Origin: Nephrocerus scutellatus
Taxonomy: Eukaryota; Arthropoda; Insecta; Diptera; Pipunculidae
Length of the DNA: 64,000 bases
Reading direction: 5' to 3'
Assembly: GCA_947095585.1 (NCBI GenBank)
Contig: OX352763.1
Coordinates: forward strand, 38,800,010 to 38,864,009
The position numbers were made by a program, and so were the translations under genes. The notes under the pieces were generated by a model. It saw only the letters and a list, made by a program, of their open reading frames with translations, had not been told where the DNA came from and ran no database searches. Each line of letters begins with the position of its first letter. Position 1 is the stretch's first letter. Shown here piece after piece: positions 21,530-33,195 of the stretch.

Positions 21530-21760
21530 CCATTCAAATGTTGTCCACGGAAACGCCTGCACGAATGAATGCGGTGAGCCCAATTTTTCATGATTTTTAA
21601 TATGAAAATATGCCGGCAATTTCGCGTTTGATGTTCTTTCTTAGGTCGTCTTAGGTCTTATTTCTAGCACGAGTAGAAAGAAGCAAGTCAATCAGACACA
21701 CCAAATCACAGGAACGAGGCATCCAATCGGCTGGAATCGATATTTGCATTATTTGCAAAC
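21530..21760 (-). pseudogene. Tc1/mariner transposase fragment 2 (C-terminal)
   Basis: The minus strand encodes a Pro-Arg-Ser-Cys-Asp-Leu block (about 21705-21730), then, in another frame, the Leu-Arg-Lys-Asn-Ile-Lys-Arg-Glu region and a C-terminal Asn-Trp-Ala-His-Arg-Ile-His-Ser-Cys-Arg-Arg block (about 21545-21580). These follow the third catalytic residue in DD34-type transposases. Since fragment 1 carries the region that should precede it but lies downstream on the same strand, the two come from different copies or a rearrangement. Confidence 0.6.
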
Positions 21761-23434
21761 GTTGTTGAAGCTTGTAATTTTTTTTAATTATTTGACAAGT
21801 ACATATAGTATAAAACTTTAAACAAACCATAGCTAAATTTATGAGTATCCGAGAAATCTTGTTCAAAATAAGCGGCGTCCCAGATGGAAAGCCATTTAAT
21901 AATAAACATTGTGCATGCACATGATATTAAACATTCCTCCCCCCCCCCCCCCGTAACTCTAAGGTATGGGGTAAGTTTATATGTTTGAATTGTGCACACC
22001 ACTTCATTTTATTAAAGACAAGAAAATTTTGAAGAATTTCACCTGAAACTAAATACCTTCGCATAACTTTTCTGAAAATTTAGACGAATCCTAGTTGATT
22101 TAATTCTCACAAGTGCAAACTTTTGCGTAGCAATTCATTTCAAGTCTACCTTGCAATGTTAGCTTTTTTTTACAAATTTCTCTCCTTTTAGCATCAATAT
22201 CAAGGATGTAAATTTCCAAAAAGGAAAAAGGAAAAGTTCTTCTTCCCAAGTTTGATGGTTAAACCGTAGCGAAACAAGTCAGGCAAGATTTCGATATGAT
22301 TGTGGTTCGCTAACTGTTGATATGTTTCTGAAAAATAATATTGCGATATGAAACTTTCTTTCACTTCGAATTGATAAATAAAATTACAAAGAAGCAAGCA
22401 GCAGCCGGAAAAGACGCAAAGGAATGTAGAAAACGCAAAGGCAATTATAATAATCAGAATGTCAAAAAAAGTTTGCTTCCAATTATTTTTTCCAACAGAA
22501 AGTAATAAAAGTTAAATCAGTCAACAGTAAGGGTAAGAGTATATTTGTCTCTCAGCGTGCAATAATAAGGTTTTAAAGCAAACGATAGCAAAATATACTA
22601 CACTTTAAAAGCAATAGTGAAGCATGCAACATGGATTCATTTTTTTCCCTTAATGATAATCAACTAATCGAACAAGTCAGCAATCAACCTTAATTAGGTC
22701 ATCTGTTTAGAAGATGGGTTTTGATTTTAGTCAAATATAAATGGAATTATTGCTCGTATTTGACAAGCAATCATACTCGTATTTAAACTCCATAATTTCA
22801 TCACTGAATAGTTTCCTTCATTCAATAATTCCTGTCGTCCTGTGCAACTCGGTCAATATTTGCGAAACGACGTTGTCGTTCATAGCTTATGTGCGAGTTT
22901 GAATATAGACGTGGACGTTTTGCCTGATGGGTTCTCAAGAAATCAGCGATATTGACAAAAGGGAAATTAGATATCAAATCATTGATGAAGAACTAAATAA
23001 TTTTATTAGTACAAAATAACACCTTGAGTACACCAAAATATAAAAAAATGTAAGTTTATCGTTGAAAAATTTACGTTGTACACAGGAAAAGAAACCATAA
23101 ATTTGGTAAAGACTATTGTTGTTCATTGTAAATTAATTTATTAACGATATCTTTGGGATTTCCAAAATTAGCACTTCTTATGTGTATACCAAAGGAAGGA
23201 ACAAGATGTGATGGTGGTGTTTGTTTACTTTATGAATGCGTTATTTCGATGTGTGTTCAAAAAGTAGAGCAGCTCTACCCAAAACTCCAGAGTTTTCCAA
23301 CATGCTCTAGAGTCTAGAGGGCAAAATAAAGCACATGATCCAAAAATGATGCCCTCGCTTGAAGTTGCCCCTGAGCCCTAATAACTAGATTCAATGACTC
23401 GAAAGTGAAGTATAACTACGAATATCTTAGGTTA
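21761..23434. other. AT-rich intergenic DNA with a poly(C) run
   Basis: No gene recognised. A 14-base C run lies at 21939-21952. The remainder is AT-rich unique sequence. Confidence 0.5.
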
Positions 23435-23611
23435 GGTAAGGTTATGTTGCGGTGGCAGCTAATGCTCACTTAGACCATTCGCAGTCCTTTGCGTTATTAT
23501 AGGATCTTATACCTTTCCCCTTTTCAGAAGATCAATTCAAAGCTCTTAATGAAGCGAAGTATATCTCGCACTTTGCCATTTTCGAGATCAGATAGGTTGA
23601 TCGATAACCGC

Positions 23612-24196
23612 TTACCTATGTGAGCAAAGAAGATGTTCTATGTTCTCCTCCTTCTCCTCTTGCACGCAGCTTCTGCAGAAGTCATTATTTTCGACACCCA
23701 TCCTTCTCGCGTGTTTCCCTAGAAGGCAGTGTCCTGTCATTATCCCTACAACCGTTCTTAGTTCACGTCTTTGTAGGGAAAAATGCGTTTCCAGCTTCGG
23801 CCAGACCTGTCTTGAAATATTGAAAGTGTCGGTGTTTTCCCACCTTACATTTGTTATTGTTTCTGCCTCTTTCCGAAGCTTAAGTTTCAGTGTCGTGATG
23901 GGACTCCTTACCTCTGCCCTTTCCGGTAGCAGCGGGAGAGTCGTACCACGTCTAGCTAACTCGTCTGCCCTGTAGTTCCCCTCAACATCTGTGTGGCCCG
24001 GGACCCAAATGATCCTTATATTGAACTGCTCACTCATCTCGTTAAGAGAGGAGTGACAGCTCAAAGCCACCTTGGATTTCAGCGAGACCGCCTCCAACGA
24101 TTTTATGGCCGCCTGGCTGTCCACATAAATGATAATCTTCTTTGAAGATTGTACATTATGCTTCAGCCAACTCATAACTTCTTCAATCGCTTTCAC
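23612..24196 (-). pseudogene. LOA RNase H and C-terminal zinc-knuckle-like domain
   Basis: A 194-residue open frame. Near the start is Ile-Tyr-Val-Asp-Ser-Gln-Ala-Ala-Ile, the RNase H block with a catalytic Asp. Then Val-Pro-Gly-His-Thr-Asp-Val-Glu-Gly-Asn and Ala-Asp-Glu-Leu-Ala-Arg, holding the C-terminal RNase H His and Asp. The C-terminus (about residues 150-192) has Cys-Arg-Ser-Cys and a later Glu-His-Leu-Leu-Cys, a typical CCHC-like ending. The RNase H removes the RNA strand after reverse transcription. The N-terminal Asp block lies upstream in broken sequence. Confidence 0.85.
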
Positions 24197-25019
24197 CTCA
24201 GCCTGGTATACGCTGCAGCGATCAGGTAGACGGACAGAGAAGCTTACTTTCAGCTTTTCACAGAAGACTCCTGCTCCTCCTTTCTAGCTTCGAGCCATCC
24301 GTGAAACACTGTATTGTTTCATTATTGCTTACGGATCCACTCCACCCAGTCTTATCTGGAGGGTATTGTTGTCCGAAAACCTTTTTGGAAGCATAACACT
24401 GGTGTTATGTAATAAAGTTCGTCAGCTCTTGCTTTAGCGATTTAGTTATGGTGGATTGCCCATTTTGAAGATTTTTCCACTGATTGACAGCTAACAGTCG
24501 CGTAGCTGTAATTGCCACTTTCTGTTTGCCAAATACATCTAGTGGGATAAGGTGGAGCATAACCTCTAGATCGCGATTTGGTGTACATCTCAGCGCACCG
24601 CTTATAAGCATATAGGCCACTTTTTGTACCTTCCCCAATATACTTACATACGTGGTTTTTTCCGTAACTGGTAACCATACGCTTACCCCGTACAGTAGTA
24701 TTGGTCGCACTAGCTAAGTGTAAAGCCAATGTACCAGCTTTGGTTTTAAATCCCATTTTTTACCAATGGCGTTCTTGCTTTATCAGAAAAACTAAACAAC
24801 TGTTGGAATTTATATTTCCTGGTGAAAAGGACAAGCTCTGTCTTATTCGGGTTGCCGCCCAGACTGCTTTTATTTGCCCATTCTTAAACGATTTTTGCAT
24901 TTTGCATTACATCCTTATCGTTCTGAGATATTTCCCTGACACAGCTAACGATATATCATCAGCATACGCTACCACATTTAACCCCTCTCCTTTCAGTTTC
25001 AACAGTAATTCGTTGATTA

Positions 25020-25388
25020 CTATATTCCAGAGGATAGGGGATAGTACACCTCCTTGCGGTGTTTCTCTAACTGCCTGCCTATTAAAGATGGAACCCCCCA
25101 GTTCCGCACTAATAATTCTGCTAGAAACATATGATTAATTAGTCTGCTTATAGGGTAGTCCACCTCTAGTTCTGACAGGCCTTTACAGATTGCCTCTATT
25201 TTAACATTATTGAACACACCTTCGATGTCCAAGAATGCTACTAGTGTATACTCCTTGGAGTATATTGATTTCTCAATTGTGCTTACTATGGTGTGTAGGG
25301 CTGTGTCCACAGACTTCCCCTTGCAGTAAGCATGTTGGGACTTTGCCCAACTGCTAGGTTTTACCTTAGCCCTTACATGAACATGCAA
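25020..25388 (-). pseudogene. LOA RT motif A segment, open frame
   Basis: 122 residues including Gln-His-Ala-Tyr-Cys-Lys-Gly-Lys-Ser-Val and Leu-Asp-Ile-Glu-Gly-Val-Phe-Asn-Asn-Val, the RT finger and catalytic motif A of LOA elements. The palm box Tyr-Ala-Asp-Asp follows in another frame near 24955-24975. A frameshift around 25060-25090 separates the two. Confidence 0.8.
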
Positions 25389-25639
25389 TTCTGCAATTCA
25401 ATGCAACTTGCCAGACATAGCAAATAGCACAGACCAGCTATAATAGAAATATTACAAAAAATCTACCAAGATAGATGTGATGATGGAACGACAAAACGGA
25501 ATTCAATTGCCTCTCGCGATGGCTAACAACTACAAATAGGATTCTCAGAACTTATATTTTAACAAGTACCTCTTTATAAAACCTAGCGCTCAAGTTGTCG
25601 CGGTTCATTCAGAGGATCTAAAGTATAGGTGATAGGTAC

Positions 25640-25940
25640 TGTAATACAACGTGAAAACATATTAGAACCTATGTTAGCTTAAGACACATGTGTGCAAAGT
25701 TTAAAAAAAATCGCGTTAATTTAACAAAAAAAAAATGGATATAGGATATATAGGAGCCCCTCGCCCCTGCGACCCGATCACTTTCAAATTTAAATAGAAG
25801 GTCTTGTCATCGGAGGTACACATATGTGCAAAGTTTGATTAAAATAGTTTGTTAGGGAGTAGATTAAAAATTGATTGCAAGATTCCACCCAGCCAGGCAG
25901 CCAGACACAAAAGGCCACGCGAAGTTAATATAGAGAATTA
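25640..25940 (-). repeat. Repeat-F copy (about two internal units)
   Basis: Contains the family head CGCGAAGTTAATATAGAGAA at 25918-25937 and an adjacent CCAGCCAGGCAGCCAG block. Two diverged units follow, each with ACACATGTG- or ACACATATGTG-type and GAGCCCCTCGCCCC-type motifs. Non-coding. Confidence 0.75.
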
Positions 25941-27104
25941 AAAAACATTTCATCTCTTAAAGATACTCGTATTTTTGAAGAATCAAAATTCAATTCTAGC
26001 CTTTTTTTGTGGTCGATGGGTGTTTTAAAAATCAAATATGTTACCCTGTCCATACTATGTAGTGGTACCGAGGTACCTACCATTGCGCTTATATCAATGG
26101 CAATTGTAAATTTATCACGGCCATTAAATGCAGACAGGGCAGACAATTTACTGAGTCAAGTGCATGAACTGTTCTCGCTAACAATTCAACTTATGAACAC
26201 ACACGCCTTATTCACAGAACATTTAAATATCCGGGAAATTTCAGAGGGAATAAATGGGTCGGGCTTCACTTTACTTCAGACGAGTGCACCCTGCAGTTTC
26301 ATTGATGATAAATCGAATTTGGATAAAACTGTCAAATGCCAAACCATATGGATTTTTGCACCATAAATGGCTTGAACGTTTTACTGCAAAAGAGATTTTT
26401 TAGCGACTGCAACGCTTTGTTTGTTGGTAACTGTATACAAGTAATTCCACTGGGTATAGGTACTTGTATGTAAAATAGAATCATTGGTTTGCATTTCAAG
26501 TCGTTTGAACAAAAGTTCATTCATTCATCAAATAAATCAAAGTTCAGACATAGTAGGATCATAATTCCAAGTAACAAGTATGTTATGTATCACAATAAAT
26601 ATACAAAAATAAAATCACTTGTGCCATTTTCTTTGAATTAAAAAAATAAAGGTTGAGAAGTCAAATAATTACTTAAACGGGTATACCCTTGGAGGCTATA
26701 AAAGGCCACAAAATTTTAAAGTATTTTAAATTTTTCGTGAAGAAAATACTTGCTAGTGTGTTTAAAATTATATGTTGAATTCTATATGAATTATATTATA
26801 TGATGTTGAATGAAAACAAAAACGATGTTACATGTTCCTCCACTCCGACCACTTAGTAATGAATTGGTAATGCCAGTGGTCGAAGATCAACCACTTTGTA
26901 GAGGTAAAGCTTAATGGTTTCGATAAAAAAAATGTACAATACCTTCTTGATACTCATTTTTAATCGAAAATTCATTTGTTCATAAAAACAAAAGTGAGAT
27001 AAAATTAAGACTTAAGTCATTCGATTTAGATCAAAAATTGTTTAGTTATGTTACTAAGCCCGTCCACACCGCCATGGTATAACTTTTTCGATGGGTATAA
27101 CCAT
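25941..27104. other. AT-rich intergenic DNA
   Basis: No gene or recognised repeat. A TATA-like GGCTATAAAAGGCC at about 26694-26707 has no reading frame behind it. Confidence 0.5.
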
Positions 27105-28744
27105 TCATAAACGTTCACGCACCTATAGAGGATTATCCAGATGATGAAAAATAAGAGTTCTTTGAATCAGTCGAACGGGAACTCAATGCCTCTGGGGGAT
27201 ATGACTGCCAAAACAAGTAGAGAGCCTCTATTCAGGCAGTACATTGGCACCCGTAGCTTACACGAGAACACTAATGACAATGGAAGAGTCATAGAGAATC
27301 TCTATTAGAGATTGCTGCAAGCAATAATTTGGTCGTTGCGAGTACAAGGTTTGCGCGTAAAAATATCCACATAGCTACCTGGGTATCTCCTGATGTTGCC
27401 ATTCGCAACCAGATAGACCACGTGTTGATAGACCGCCGTCACAACCTGAACCTGATGACGGTTCCGAGTTGCAATCGTCGACTCGGACCACTAGCTTGTT
27501 GGTATGGTGCTCTGAGCGCGGATAGCATCAACACCAAAGACTGTAACCGCGAATCAGATTAGAGTCAACACGGCTGCCCTTCGCAACGGAGAGACCAGAA
27601 ATAACTACGGTCAAGCGATATGACTCGCCCTAAATGCAGTGAGAGTAAGTCCTGGGGCTGAGATGTCGTGCGTTGAAGAGATATGGACACGCCGTAAGAA
27701 TACTGTCATTAAATCTTCCGACTCTATCTTAGGCAGTAGTTGCAGAGATCGGAACGACTGATTCGATGACGAATGTAAGCTAGCGACTTAACGTAAGAAT
27801 GTTGCGTGCCGAGCAATGCATGTCTCAAAGAACGCGGCCACGCAAAGCAGAACAAAAAGAGCTCAGAAGATATGAAAAAACAGTTCACCGGCGAAAGAAA
27901 GCAGCCTGGAAGAAGAATCTCGTCCGTGAACTAGAACAATACAGAGAGCGAGGACCGCACCAGGCGTGGAAGTTCTACCAAAGAGTCCGCGGTATGACGC
28001 AATATACACCGCGTTGCACATACTGCAAAGACAAAGAGAGTAACCTGATCGCCGATCTCAATGGCATCTTAGAGCGATGTGCAAAGGACTTTCATGAGTT
28101 GCCAAATGGCCAGCTAACTAGGAAATTGGAGGCTCCACCAATGACCGAAGAACATAATAGGCTGCCTCCACCAAGCATAGACAAAATTAGCAGAGCGATA
28201 ATTCGGCTCAAAAATAATAAGGCCCCGGGATCAGATGGCTCCCAGCGGTGATGATTAAAATAGGATGCCACACAATGCACCAAGCAATTTATGACATAAC
28301 AGTGCAAGTATGGGATGAAGAAACGATGCCAAAATACTGGCAAAGAGGCATCCTGTGCCCAGAACATAAGAAAGGAGATATCACAACATGCAGAAATTAT
28401 CATGGTATAACGTTGTTGAATACCGCGTATAAGATTTTCTCCTCTATCCTTCAAGACAGGATAGCCCCATACGCTTAAGTCATCATTTGTCCATACCAGT
28501 GTGGTTTCATCCCAGGAAAATCAACAAGTGATTAGATTTACACCCTTAGGGAGGTGATGGGAAAATGTCTAGAGTTTCACCACCTTTTTATAGACTTTAA
28601 AGTCGCTTGTGATAACATAGTCAGAGTAGAACTTTATAAAGCCATGAGAAAATTCGGCAACCCAAATAAACTGACACTACTATGTAGGTTGACCATGACC
28701 ACTGTTATAAGCCAAGTTAAAATAACTGGATGTTGCTGGTGTAT
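27105..28744 (+). mobile_element. LINE-B copy (EEP to RT palm, 3' truncated by rearrangement)
   Basis: The most informative LINE-B EEP: an Asp-Asp-Glu-Lys region (27130), a Gly-Asp-Met block (about 27198) and an open segment at 27329-27562 with Asn-Gln-Ile-Asp-His-Val-Leu-Ile-Asp. The linker is open at 27799-28251, ending Asn-Asn-Lys-Ala-Pro-Gly-Ser-Asp-Gly, the RT entry motif. RT fingers follow at 28248-28478 (Gly-Ile-Thr-Leu-Leu-Asn) and motif A near 28580-28610. The copy stops before the YADD box, at 28744, directly against antisense LOA RNase H sequence. Confidence 0.85.
27799..28251 (+). pseudogene. LINE-B linker and RT entry segment, open frame
   Basis: 150 residues, strongly basic (many Arg and Lys) at the N-terminus with a Trp-Lys-Phe-Tyr-Gln-Arg-Val block. 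It ends in Ile-Arg-Leu-Lys-Asn-Asn-Lys-Ala-Pro-Gly-Ser-Asp-Gly, the conserved motif at the start of LINE RT domains. The same region is present antisense at 62775-62600. Confidence 0.8.
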
Positions 28745-29990
28745 GTTTCTGCCTGGAAGACGGTTTGGGATTTTCATAGGGGTATTCGTATTGTGGTTCT
28801 AGGCCCGAATACTCCTGCACCCGTCCCTGTTTCTGTTTTAGGTCCGTCTGTGTATCAGATAGATGCATGGTGGGGACGGTTGTTTATAATATTTTCAACT
28901 TTCGTTCTGGTATTCTTACTGAGAAGTTCCTTTGGAAATTAGTCTAATCGAAGGAAACTAATACTATATATGCTGATTTTGTTAGTGATGGTTGTATATC
29001 ATCGCTTATTAGCTTTAGTTTGGTTTGTTATATTAAGTGTTGTGACTCTCTTTCCAGCCTCACTTTTGATGTATAAGTGAAGTGATGGAAGTCCCAGGAA
29101 CTTTTCGAGAGCTGCCGTTGGACAAGTTCTTATCGCACCTGTTGCACTTAGGTAGATTAGTCTCTGAATGTTATTTAGTTTTGAGCATGTCGTAGATTGA
29201 TTTGTTTTTGGCCACTATATTAGGGCTGGGTATGAGAGCCTGGTCCTGATGATGCTTTGTTATAGCCATAGAGTCATTTGCGGGTTTATTCTCCACATTT
29301 TGCTGAACATGCATTGGCAAGTGAAGTAAGCATTATTAGCTTTGTTGGTGACGTATGACATATGAAAGTTCATGTATGTTTTTGGCCGAACATGACTCAT
29401 GCAGGTATTTACATTCTGTCATTATTTGGAGAGTTTTGCCTTGGAATCTTAATGTGGGAAGAGTTATCTACTTCCTTTTTGTGAAGACGGTGCATACTAT
29501 TTTGTCTGGATTAACATACTTAGGTCTACAGCATTCGTTTACTAGTTTGAGAGCGAATTTCATGCGTTCTGCTATCGTACTATAGAATTTGCCACGGACC
29601 ATTAGGGGTAGGTCATCCACATGGCTAATATTTGTGATAAGAGTATTCTTAAGCCTGTCTAGTAGTTGGCACATCACCAGTAGCCCCAGAAGTGGTGAAA
29701 AGATTCCGCCTCTGGTTACCGCTAATGTGATAAGTTCGTCACCTAACGAGGCTCGAATTTTCCTATCTTTTAGCATGTTCATGACCCATCCTATGATAAA
29801 GGAGTCTATTCCCCTGGTTATGGTTTGTATTTGAATTGCTTCGAAGTTATAGTGTTGTCAAAAGCGCCTTGAATGTTAATGCAGGCACATAGTAACATTT
29901 CTTTACTTCGAAGTGTGTCTTCGATTTTAGATATCAACCGGTCAAGGTTTGCCTTCAAAACAATGCGCTCTACTTCTTCATTTATCTATC
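28745..29990 (-). mobile_element. LOA-like LINE copy 3 (RT palm to RNase H start)
   Basis: On the minus strand: motif A (Ile-Gln-Gly-Ala-Phe-Asp-Asn-Thr, about 29870), an open palm segment (29782-29468), thumb peptides (29400-29050), and the RNase H start near 28860-28740 with Tyr-Thr-Asp-Gly, Gly-Thr-Gly-Ala-Gly-Val-Phe-Gly and Phe-Gln-Ala-Glu. The YADD box is degraded to His-Val-Asp-Asp. Sequence differs from LOA copies 1 and 2, so it is a separate LOA-group family. A relative lies at 52555-52885. Confidence 0.8.
29468..29782 (-). pseudogene. LOA-group RT palm, open frame
   Basis: 104 residues with Gly-Ile-Phe-Ser-Pro-Leu-Leu (motif B region), Ser-His-Val-Asp-Asp-Leu-Pro at the catalytic box (Tyr-Ala lost, both Asp kept) and a Glu-Arg-Met-Lys-Phe-Ala-Leu block of motif D. 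It ends Val-Phe-Thr-Lys-Arg-Lys. No complete domain remains. Confidence 0.75.
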
Positions 29991-31450
29991 CCAAGTCATG
30001 CCAAAAGTCACAAAATCAGGTATCATTTGAGCTTGGGAATTTAAAGTCTGAAACATTCGCTTACATAAACTAGCAAAATATATTTTCCCCCCTGTTAAAG
30101 GTTCTTACCAGTTAATCAAAGACAAAGAGTTTGGCAAATTGTAACGTTGATCATTTTCGCTGGTACGTTGTGGAGGACTACTATTTTCCAAATCGATGTA
30201 CGTACCTACGTATGTAAATATAATTAATCTTGCGGTTTGTAAATAATAAAGCTGGGGCAAGAGCAAAGCATTGAAATTGTTTTCAATTATTAACAATTAC
30301 TTTAATAGAGTAAGGGTAATTGCACTGTAATTATGGCGCAATTTACTACTACCGATTGTTTATTTATTCAATAATGCTGAAGCTAATGAATTAATGACTA
30401 AAGTCGAATACGATTCAGAAATTATTCGGCCAAATTGCATCATTAAATTTGACCGTAAAAACGATACGCAGTCAACTTTAGAAATCGTGAATCACTTTGA
30501 AGTAGCCACAAAGAAATGAGCGTATACAACAACAACTATCATACGAATGATCTGTCAGTAACACCCTTCAATTGGTATCTGTGATTTCCCCAGAAGCTAA
30601 AACCCTTCAACGAACGCACCAAATCACGGATTTCTTTCTATAAAAGCAATTTTCCTAAGTGAATGCGTTATGTTGTGCATAACTTATTCCAACTTCCAAT
30701 ATAAAAACTTACCTCTGCCAATGCCTTCGAACTGGTTCTATTAAGGTACTCGAAATCTAATTTATCGGGTCAATAATAACCCATTCCACCTATGCGTTTC
30801 TATATTCATGTTACATCAGCATGAAAATTGAAAACGTTAAGAAACGTAAACTTCACCCTCAGATAGCTTTTTGTGACGCATGTATACGTTGTATCGGTGG
30901 TAGATATATGTTTTTCGGCCGCACAGGGTAAACTTCGAATTCGGTTGTTTGTGACTTTACTATGCTCCCATAATGTAATGAAAAGAATGTGCATACGTAT
31001 CCCTTTTCAAATATTTGTGCATTCAAAAACTTTCCTGAGTCGTTTGGATGGGATTTTCTCATATAAATTATGTGGTTGAATTTGATTTACGTTTTATTGG
31101 TTCCTATTAGGATTGGATGAATCCAAATCAGACGAGCAAGTCTTTCACATACATAGAAAAAGATATATTTTTGGGCATTATTAAAAGTTAGCTCATTGTA
31201 TATAAAGAAAAATGCAAACAATGGAAGCAGCTTGTCTATACTCTTATTTAAGATTATCCAACAACAAATGAGCCTTAAAGATAAAATATTGTATGCATTA
31301 TTGTTCCCAGCATTCGTCTCTCAATCATATGTTGAATGTAATTTATATCATCCCTGCTGTAGCATCAGTTTGTTAAAATATTTACACTTTCTTATTACGT
31401 TATACGATGAATACATAATGTAAAACGATGTACGTAGAGCACCTAGTTTT
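29991..31450. other. AT-rich intergenic DNA
   Basis: No gene or recognised repeat. The right end reaches the 3' tail of LINE-D. Confidence 0.5.
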
Positions 31451-31486
31451 GAATAGAATAGAATAGAATAGAATAGAATAGAATAC
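31451..31486. repeat. (GAATA)n tail of LINE-D
   Basis: Seven GAATA units. On the minus strand this reads as a TATTC repeat and forms the 3' end of LINE-D. CR1 and related LINEs end in short microsatellites rather than poly(A). Confidence 0.85.
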
Positions 31487-31831
31487 TTTATTATTTCTTC
31501 ATTTTTCTTCAAATTCACAATATTAAAATATCAATAACTTATAGTATAGAATAAAGAAATATTCATGACATTCTGTATTTTTATATACTAAGTATTAAAA
31601 AATAGTTTTGAATGCCACTTCAAAGGGCTTATATATATTTAAATATTAGTTATGGGTGGGGTGATCCTATTAAAACAATTTTTACTATACAAAATAGGTA
31701 TATGCTTACAATAATAAAGGAACAGCAAATTCGACTGCATAAATTAAGTAATGCTACAAAAGAAAACTTTATTTTTTAATTATATAAGATGTAATTGCTT
31801 CAAGATAAAATAAAATAAGATTAAACTTAAA

Positions 31832-33164
31832 TTAAGCCAGAATATCATGAAGAATAGATTCTAAGCTATTGTAATCTAAATTCAATAGCCAGTGTTTTAC
31901 AAGTTTTAAACGCATTTCAGGCATTGCTGTTGCTCTGATGGATTGAGGAAGATTATTGAATAAACGACATGATAAAAGTGAATAAAAATTACGAAAAGTA
32001 GTCGTTCGGAAGGTTGGCACAGATACCATGTTCAAAAAGTTTCCACGTAAATTATAACTAGAGATTAAACGATAATTTCGATTTCCAGACTTCATAAAGA
32101 AAGTCTTCAACACTTTAAAGCAATACAAATGTCGGACTGGAAGAATTTGTTGGTCGTAGAACAATGGAAAACACGGATGTCTTCTAGGTTTCCGGCATAT
32201 TATTCTTAAAATATATTTCTGCAGTATTAACAAAGGTTGAATTTTATTTAAATAAACACCTCCCCAACATACAATAGCATATTGCAGTTTGGAATGGAAA
32301 ATTCCGTAATATATCCATTTTAACAGCTTTGTTGAGCAGATATTTCGCAAATAGAAAAAATGTATAGGTGTACAACGGAAATATTTCCTCAAAGTTTCTA
32401 CGTGATACGAGAAGCTCATTCTAGAATCGATTGAAAGCCCCAAGTATTTAAATTCATTCACTGTCTCAATTAAAAAACACATGTTACTGCAACTTGAACT
32501 ATCACAAAAGGAGTTAGAAGTCGTACTCATGCAATTTAACAACTTGTATTTTTGGCACTCAGGTGCATGATAAAAAACATTACCTTCCAAATTGTTGAGG
32601 GATGACAAATCAAAAAATATTATTTTAGTTTTAGAGCTTATAATCAACTTGTGCTCCGCAAACCAGCTTCTCAATAAACTTAGATCCCAATTGATGTCGG
32701 AAACAAGATCCAAAGGATTATTCGAACCATAAGAAAAGCCTATATCATCCGCAAAACCAGTAGGAGATCCTTTGAAATTAAGTGCAAGGAGGGAATTAAT
32801 ATAGACTAGAAAAAAAAATTGGTCCCAAAACAGAACCTTGTGGTACACCCAAATTGAAGAACTTTATGTCGCTTCTAATCTCATCCAATTTCACTCTTTG
32901 CGACCTATCTTTTAAATAAGATCTAAACCAATCTAGTACGAAACCACGAAAACCGGCTTTTTCTAATTTTCTCAGCAGAATATTGTGATTGACCATATCA
33001 AAAGCTTTGGTGATATCAATAAATAATCCAGCCGGACACTTTTTCCCATCAAGGTTTGACATTACTTGAGCACAAAACTGCAATACTGCATCTTCCGTCG
33101 ATCTACCTTTCTGAAAACCAAACTGATTTGGGTTAAAAAACTTGGTTTTAATTAGAAAGCTCAC
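31832..33164 (-). pseudogene. LINE-D reverse transcriptase, split by a one-base slip
   Basis: Two overlapping frames (33164-32796 and 32848-31832) encode one RT. The first has Asn-Gln-Phe-Gly-Phe-Gln-Lys-Gly-Arg-Ser-Thr, motif A with Phe-Ile-Asp-Ile-Thr-Lys-Ala-Phe-Asp, and Gly-Val-Pro-Gln-Gly-Ser-Val-Leu-Gly-Pro. The second carries motif C as Phe-Ala-Asp-Asp (32744-32755) and a long C-terminal domain. The change of frame coincides with nine A's on the + strand at 32810-32818, so it may be a recent indel or an assembly error. All polymerase motifs are intact apart from this slip. Confidence 0.85.
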
Positions 33165-33195
33165 TAATCTATTTTTGACAAGTTTTTCGAAGATT

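Larger units (their letters stand above)
23435..25390 (-). mobile_element. LOA-like LINE copy 2 (RT + RNase H + 3' end)
   Basis: On the minus strand, from about 25388: RT motif A region with Leu-Asp-Ile-Glu-Gly-Val-Phe-Asn-Asn-Val, a palm near 25085-24930 with a Tyr-Ala-Asp-Asp box, a thumb (24800-24405), RNase H (about 24280-23900), then a C-terminal Cys/His-rich block (23700-23612) and a 3' UTR ending in CTAACCTAA-type repeats near 23430-23440. The 5' half is absent, consistent with 5' truncation. Most of the RNase H to C-terminus is still one open frame, so this copy is younger or better kept than the others. Confidence 0.85.

Noticed and set aside
26694..26707. TATA-containing palindrome GGCTATAAAAGGCC as a promoter
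   Set aside because: No reading frame or initiator follows within a plausible distance.
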